From the NCBI GenBank assembly GCA_015487435.1, contig WFPU01000083.1:1-6467 (forward strand): a stretch of DNA of 6,467 nt. Direction: 5' to 3'. Shown here one piece after another: positions 5,036 through 6,467 of the stretch. The stretch comes from Sulfurimonas sp. Lineage in GTDB: Bacteria > Campylobacterota > Campylobacteria > Campylobacterales > Sulfurimonadaceae. The notes under the pieces were generated by a model. It was given only the letters and a program-made list of their open reading frames with translations. It did not search any database and was not told the DNA's origin. Each line of letters begins with the position of its first letter. Within the stretch, counting starts at the first letter, position 1. The position numbers were made by a program, and so were the translations under genes.

Positions 5036-6467
5036 GTAAAAGAAAATATTCATCCCGCATCTCAGGAATCCCACCAAAGTTATTTGCCACTTCTCTTACC
5101 GTTCCAAGTCCGCTTAAATCAACTAACTTGCCAAGCTTATCTTCATCGAGCTCTTTTACACCGTCTTTTTTGTAGCGCTCTAGTATAAATTCTATGAACT
5201 CTTTTGCTTTTTCATTGTGATGTTTTTCTATAAACTCTGAGTGTTCAACGGCAAATACTCTTTCACTTCTTGTTTTTATGTCAAGATTAAATGAGATATG
5301 TGCCAATATATCATATATGTCACTATTGTCCGCTTCAAATATGAGCTTTAAATCATTGAGCTGTGACTCATCTATATTCATCTCTTTGAGCTTGTTTAGC
5401 AACTCTTTTCTGTTTTTAGGGTTACTCCAGATCTCACGCAGCCCCTCTTCATCATTGTAAAACTTCCCAAGCACTCCTATGAGCAGTTCTAGGTAATCTT
5501 CTGTTTTTAAAGGTATGCCGTCCATACCTACATAGGTTGTCTCTATGTTGATGACTTTAAGTTTTTTTCCTTTGATCTCTATAGTTACTTTCTTGCTTTT
5601 TGGTTTCTCATTTGATGAGTTCTCTTCACTTTGTGAGTTTAAATTATCTTGATTTTTCTCTTTTTTAGGTAACTTGTGTGGTACTTCAGTTTCACCATCC
5701 CAAGCAGGGTCATAAAATAAGTTTGTAGCTCCCACAAAATCCATAATAGTAAAAAAATCTTTACCTTCAAAAACTCTCGTGCCGCGTCCTATGATCTGCT
5801 TAAATTCCGTCATAGATTTAATGGGTGCTGTTAGCACTACATTTCTGACATTTTTGGCATCCACCCCGGTTGTCAGCATTTTTGATGATGTTAAAATGGC
5901 AGGAATATCCCTGTCATTATTTTGAAACATCTCTAAAAACTCACGACCGATTTCACCCTCATCAGAAGTAACCCTCACGCAGTAGTTATTGTCTTTTACC
6001 GACTTATATTTATCTATGGCTGTTTTCATATCGAGTGCATGTTTTTGATTGACACAGAAGATGATAGTTTTATCCATCGGGTTCATATTTTGCAAAATTG
6101 TTTTTGCTATCAGCTCTGTTCGTTTAGGAATAACTACCTGCTTTTCAAACTGTTCAAGTTCTACTATTTGCTTCTCTAACTCACCGGTGATGATGTCATT
6201 CGGATCAAATCTGTACTCATCTATGTTAGTTTGGATTCTTTTGACTTTATACGGTGTTAAAAATCCATCATTGATGCCGTCTTTGAGAGAGTATTCATAG
6301 ATTGGGTCACCAAAGTATTTGTAAGTATCTCCGTTATCATCTCTTTTTGGTGTAGCTGTGAGTCCTAAATGCACAGCAGGTGAAAAGTGGGTAAGTATCT
6401 CACGCCAAGAGCTCTCATCGTTTGCACTCCCGCGATGACACTCATCGATGATGATTAAATCAAAAAA
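5016..6467 (-). CDS. hsdR: Type I restriction enzyme subunit HsdR, helicase and C-terminal domains (5' end beyond the right edge)
   Basis: HsdR is the motor and nuclease subunit of a type I restriction enzyme: it translocates DNA with ATP and cuts it far from the recognition site. The 483 visible residues are open from the window edge. They start at superfamily 2 helicase motif II (IIIDECHRG, DECH at visible residues 8-11), then motif III region LGLTATPK (34-41), motif IV TIIFCVNQ (134-141), motif V TTGVD (199-203) and motif VI QIIGRGTR (224-231). A charged, Ser/Asn/Lys-rich linker (about 265-295) leads into a C-terminal domain like that of the EcoEI R subunit, thought to contact the methyltransferase core. 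Walker A and the N-terminal nuclease domain must lie past the right edge. The helicase part looks intact. One sampled line (5101-5160) has 24 G/C of 60, clearly above the two genes downstream. Confidence 0.95.
   Translation of the reverse strand, partial: FFDLIIIDECHRGSANDESSWREILTHFSPAVHLGLTATPKRDDNGDTYKYFGDPIYEYSLKDGINDGFLTPYKVKRIQTNIDEYRFDPNDIITGELEKQIVELEQFEKQVVIPKRTELIAKTILQNMNPMDKTIIFCVNQKHALDMKTAIDKYKSVKDNNYCVRVTSDEGEIGREFLEMFQNNDRDIPAILTSSKMLTTGVDAKNVRNVVLTAPIKSMTEFKQIIGRGTRVFEGKDFFTIMDFVGATNLFYDPAWDGETEVPHKLPKKEKNQDNLNSQSEENSSNEKPKSKKVTIEIKGKKLKVINIETTYVGMDGIPLKTEDYLELLIGVLGKFYNDEEGLREIWSNPKNRKELLNKLKEMNIDESQLNDLKLIFEADNSDIYDILAHISFNLDIKTRSERVFAVEHSEFIEKHHNEKAKEFIEFILERYKKDGVKELDEDKLGKLVDLSGLGTVREVANNFGGIPEMRDEYFLLQREIYR

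Overview
This AT-rich window is a defence-type locus with all genes on the minus strand, so transcription runs from right to left. The low G+C, compact spacing, and the form of the HsdR, HsdM and Fic proteins suggest a free-living member of the Campylobacterota (the Sulfurimonas/Sulfuricurvum/Arcobacter range). That placement is an impression from protein style, not a demonstrated match.

Layout in transcription order: (1) the C-terminal 483 residues of a type I restriction subunit HsdR, cut by the right edge (6467-5016); (2) a 409-residue protein with an N-terminal nuclease domain of the DUF4297/Cap4 type (5019-3790); (3) a 589-residue HerA-family hexameric ATPase (3788-2019); (4) a Fic-domain AMP-transferase with a C-terminal winged helix (1917-850); (5) the N-terminal 247 residues of the type I methyltransferase HsdM, cut by the left edge (743-1). 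No hsdS lies inside the window; it may lie beyond the left edge.

The first three genes are packed as one translational unit. The hsdR stop and the nuclease start share ATGA, and the nuclease stop and the herA start are one base apart, each with a good Shine-Dalgarno sequence inside the preceding gene. The nuclease plus HerA pair matches the known DUF4297-HerA anti-phage arrangement, in the same gene order. Here it sits inside a type I restriction-modification locus, directly behind the restriction subunit. Sampled lines of these two genes are about 18-20% G+C, against about 40% in hsdR and hsdM, so the pair looks like a cassette acquired into an existing hsdR-fic-hsdM locus.

Two non-coding gaps hold signals. 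The 101-base gap before fic has a palindrome over a possible extended -10 element. The 106-base gap between fic and hsdM has three copies of a 14-15 base motif at an exact 41-base period, plus one inverted copy. The inverted copy can pair with any of the direct copies, giving mutually exclusive hairpins just upstream of an hsdM gene that starts with TTG. This may be a switch controlling methyltransferase expression.
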